Source: Streptococcus sp. (lineage in GTDB: Bacteria > Bacillota > Bacilli > Lactobacillales > Streptococcaceae). Taken from it: a stretch of DNA of 64,000 nt. Positions 63,467-64,000 of the stretch are shown here, one piece after another. Both the position numbers and the translations under genes were made by a program. The DNA is taken from NCBI GenBank assembly GCA_030528055.1, contig JAUMZQ010000010.1, positions 33,442-97,441 on the forward strand. Reading direction: 5' to 3'. The first letter of the stretch is position 1. Each line of letters opens with the position of its first letter. The notes under the pieces are model-generated. The model worked only from the letters and a program-made list of their open reading frames with translations. It did not search any database and had not been told where the DNA came from.

Positions 63467-64000
63467 CTTTTTGAGTACACAAAAAGTCCCATAAGACTTA
63501 TAATGAAAAGCGCCAAACCATCATTAGAAAGAATCTTATGGAACATATTCATCATACCACACTACTCATCGGAATGAAAGACAAAAATATCACACTAAAT
63601 GATGCTTTGAAATACAAAACTCACATTGAACTAATAGCTACACTAGACTACCAGCCTCCTATGTGTAAACACTGCACAGGAAAACAAATCAAATATGATT
63701 TCCAAAAACCTTCTAAAATCCCTTTTATTGAAATTGCTGGTCTACCTAGTCTCATTCGATTGAAAAAGAGACGGTTTCAGTGCAAATCCTGTCATAAAGT
63801 TACTGTTTCAAAAACTAACCTCGTTAAAAAAAATTGTCAAATCTCTGAACTTGTTAGACAAAAGATTGCTCACCTCTTGCTTGGCAGGGAGTCTCTGACC
63901 CATATCGCCTCTAAACTCGCTATCTCAACCTCTACAGTCTATCGAAAACTAAAAGAGTTTCAAGCTAAAGAGCTTTATAATACTCTTCCTGAAGTCCTTT
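63464..64000 (+). mobile_element. ISL3-family insertion sequence (IS1167-like), left part
   Basis: Begins near GAGCTTTTTGAGTACAC, which resembles the IS1167 terminal repeat, and continues past the window end. The exact left end and target duplication cannot be fixed without the right end. Confidence 0.75.
63538..64000 (+). CDS. ISL3-family transposase, N-terminal part
   Basis: Frame open from ATG 63538 (MEHIHHTTLLIGMKDKNI) to the window end, 154 codons. Zinc ribbon pairs PMCKHCTGK and FQCKSCHKV, then a helix-turn-helix SLTHIASKLAISTSTVYRK, as in IS1167 transposases. Only a weak ribosome site. The catalytic DDE region would lie beyond base 64000. Looks intact so far. Confidence 0.9.
   Translation, partial: MEHIHHTTLLIGMKDKNITLNDALKYKTHIELIATLDYQPPMCKHCTGKQIKYDFQKPSKIPFIEIAGLPSLIRLKKRRFQCKSCHKVTVSKTNLVKKNCQISELVRQKIAHLLLGRESLTHIASKLAISTSTVYRKLKEFQAKELYNTLPEVL

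Noticed and set aside
1-64000. CRISPR array, tRNA or rRNA genes
   Set aside because: No regularly spaced repeats, cloverleaf sequences or rRNA segments were recognised anywhere in the window.

Overview
The window is chromosomal DNA from a low-GC Firmicute, almost certainly a mitis-group Streptococcus close to S. mitis, S. oralis or S. pneumoniae. The evidence is gene content and protein sequence: adcRCBA with a ZinT-fused AdcA, PBP2a, malMP/malXCD/malA/malR, dltXABCD, and tsf/rpsB. No rRNA or tRNA gene and no CRISPR array was seen. Gene order resembles pneumococcus in blocks, but several accessory insertions are not familiar from it, so I do not assign a species.

Layout. 1-5.9 kb, minus strand: copper efflux (copA, cut by the window edge, and copY), then the zinc uptake operon adcRCBA behind a near-consensus AdcR box. 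6-8.1 kb: tsf and rpsB. 8.2-13.8 kb, plus strand: a type VII secretion LXG toxin operon. It has two small helical partner genes, a 607-residue LXG toxin with a TelC-like end, four tandem TipC-like membrane-anchored immunity paralogues (one frameshifted), and an orphan toxin-tip cassette. 14-21.8 kb: pbp2a, hisS, a SufT-like gene, ilvD, a lipoprotein, rpmF and rpmG (both zinc-free forms). 21.8-30.4 kb is accessory and partly decayed: a DUF2089 regulator pair, an IS remnant, a HigBA-like toxin-antitoxin, a LysR gene with an in-frame stop plus DUF4865, an ArsR/MFS efflux pair with shared operators, yjdF with a probable riboswitch, a reductase-like gene, a ClbS/DfsB gene without a start codon, and an XRE/membrane-protein pair.

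30.4-43.3 kb: nrdI, a membrane protein, and the complete maltodextrin regulon (malP, malM divergent from malXCD, then malA, malR, pulA) with four MalR/cre-like sites between the divergent arms. 43.4-51.5 kb, minus strand: yitT, aspS, a small membrane gene, a GNAT gene, and dltXABCD for D-alanylation of teichoic acids. 51.8-55.9 kb: an LD-carboxypeptidase, a DUF4353 lipoprotein with a VTC-domain protein, and a TetR regulator.

56-60 kb: a tight four-gene operon (SDR, metallo-beta-lactamase fold, PaaK/F390-type ligase, KAS III) that looks like a small-molecule pathway. It shares enzyme logic with OleA/C/D chemistry. An orphan peptidase-ABC exporter lies beside it. 62.5-64 kb: a cold-shock protein, a DUF4298 protein, and the left part of an IS1167-like ISL3 element cut by the window end.

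The two best candidates for under-described biology are the cassette-like LXG/TelC-TipC locus, with a near-identical silent toxin tip and mosaic immunity genes, and the KAS III-ligase-MBL-SDR operon. All functions are read from sequence only. Start codons were chosen by Shine-Dalgarno position and differ from the longest possible ORF in many cases; this is stated where it matters.
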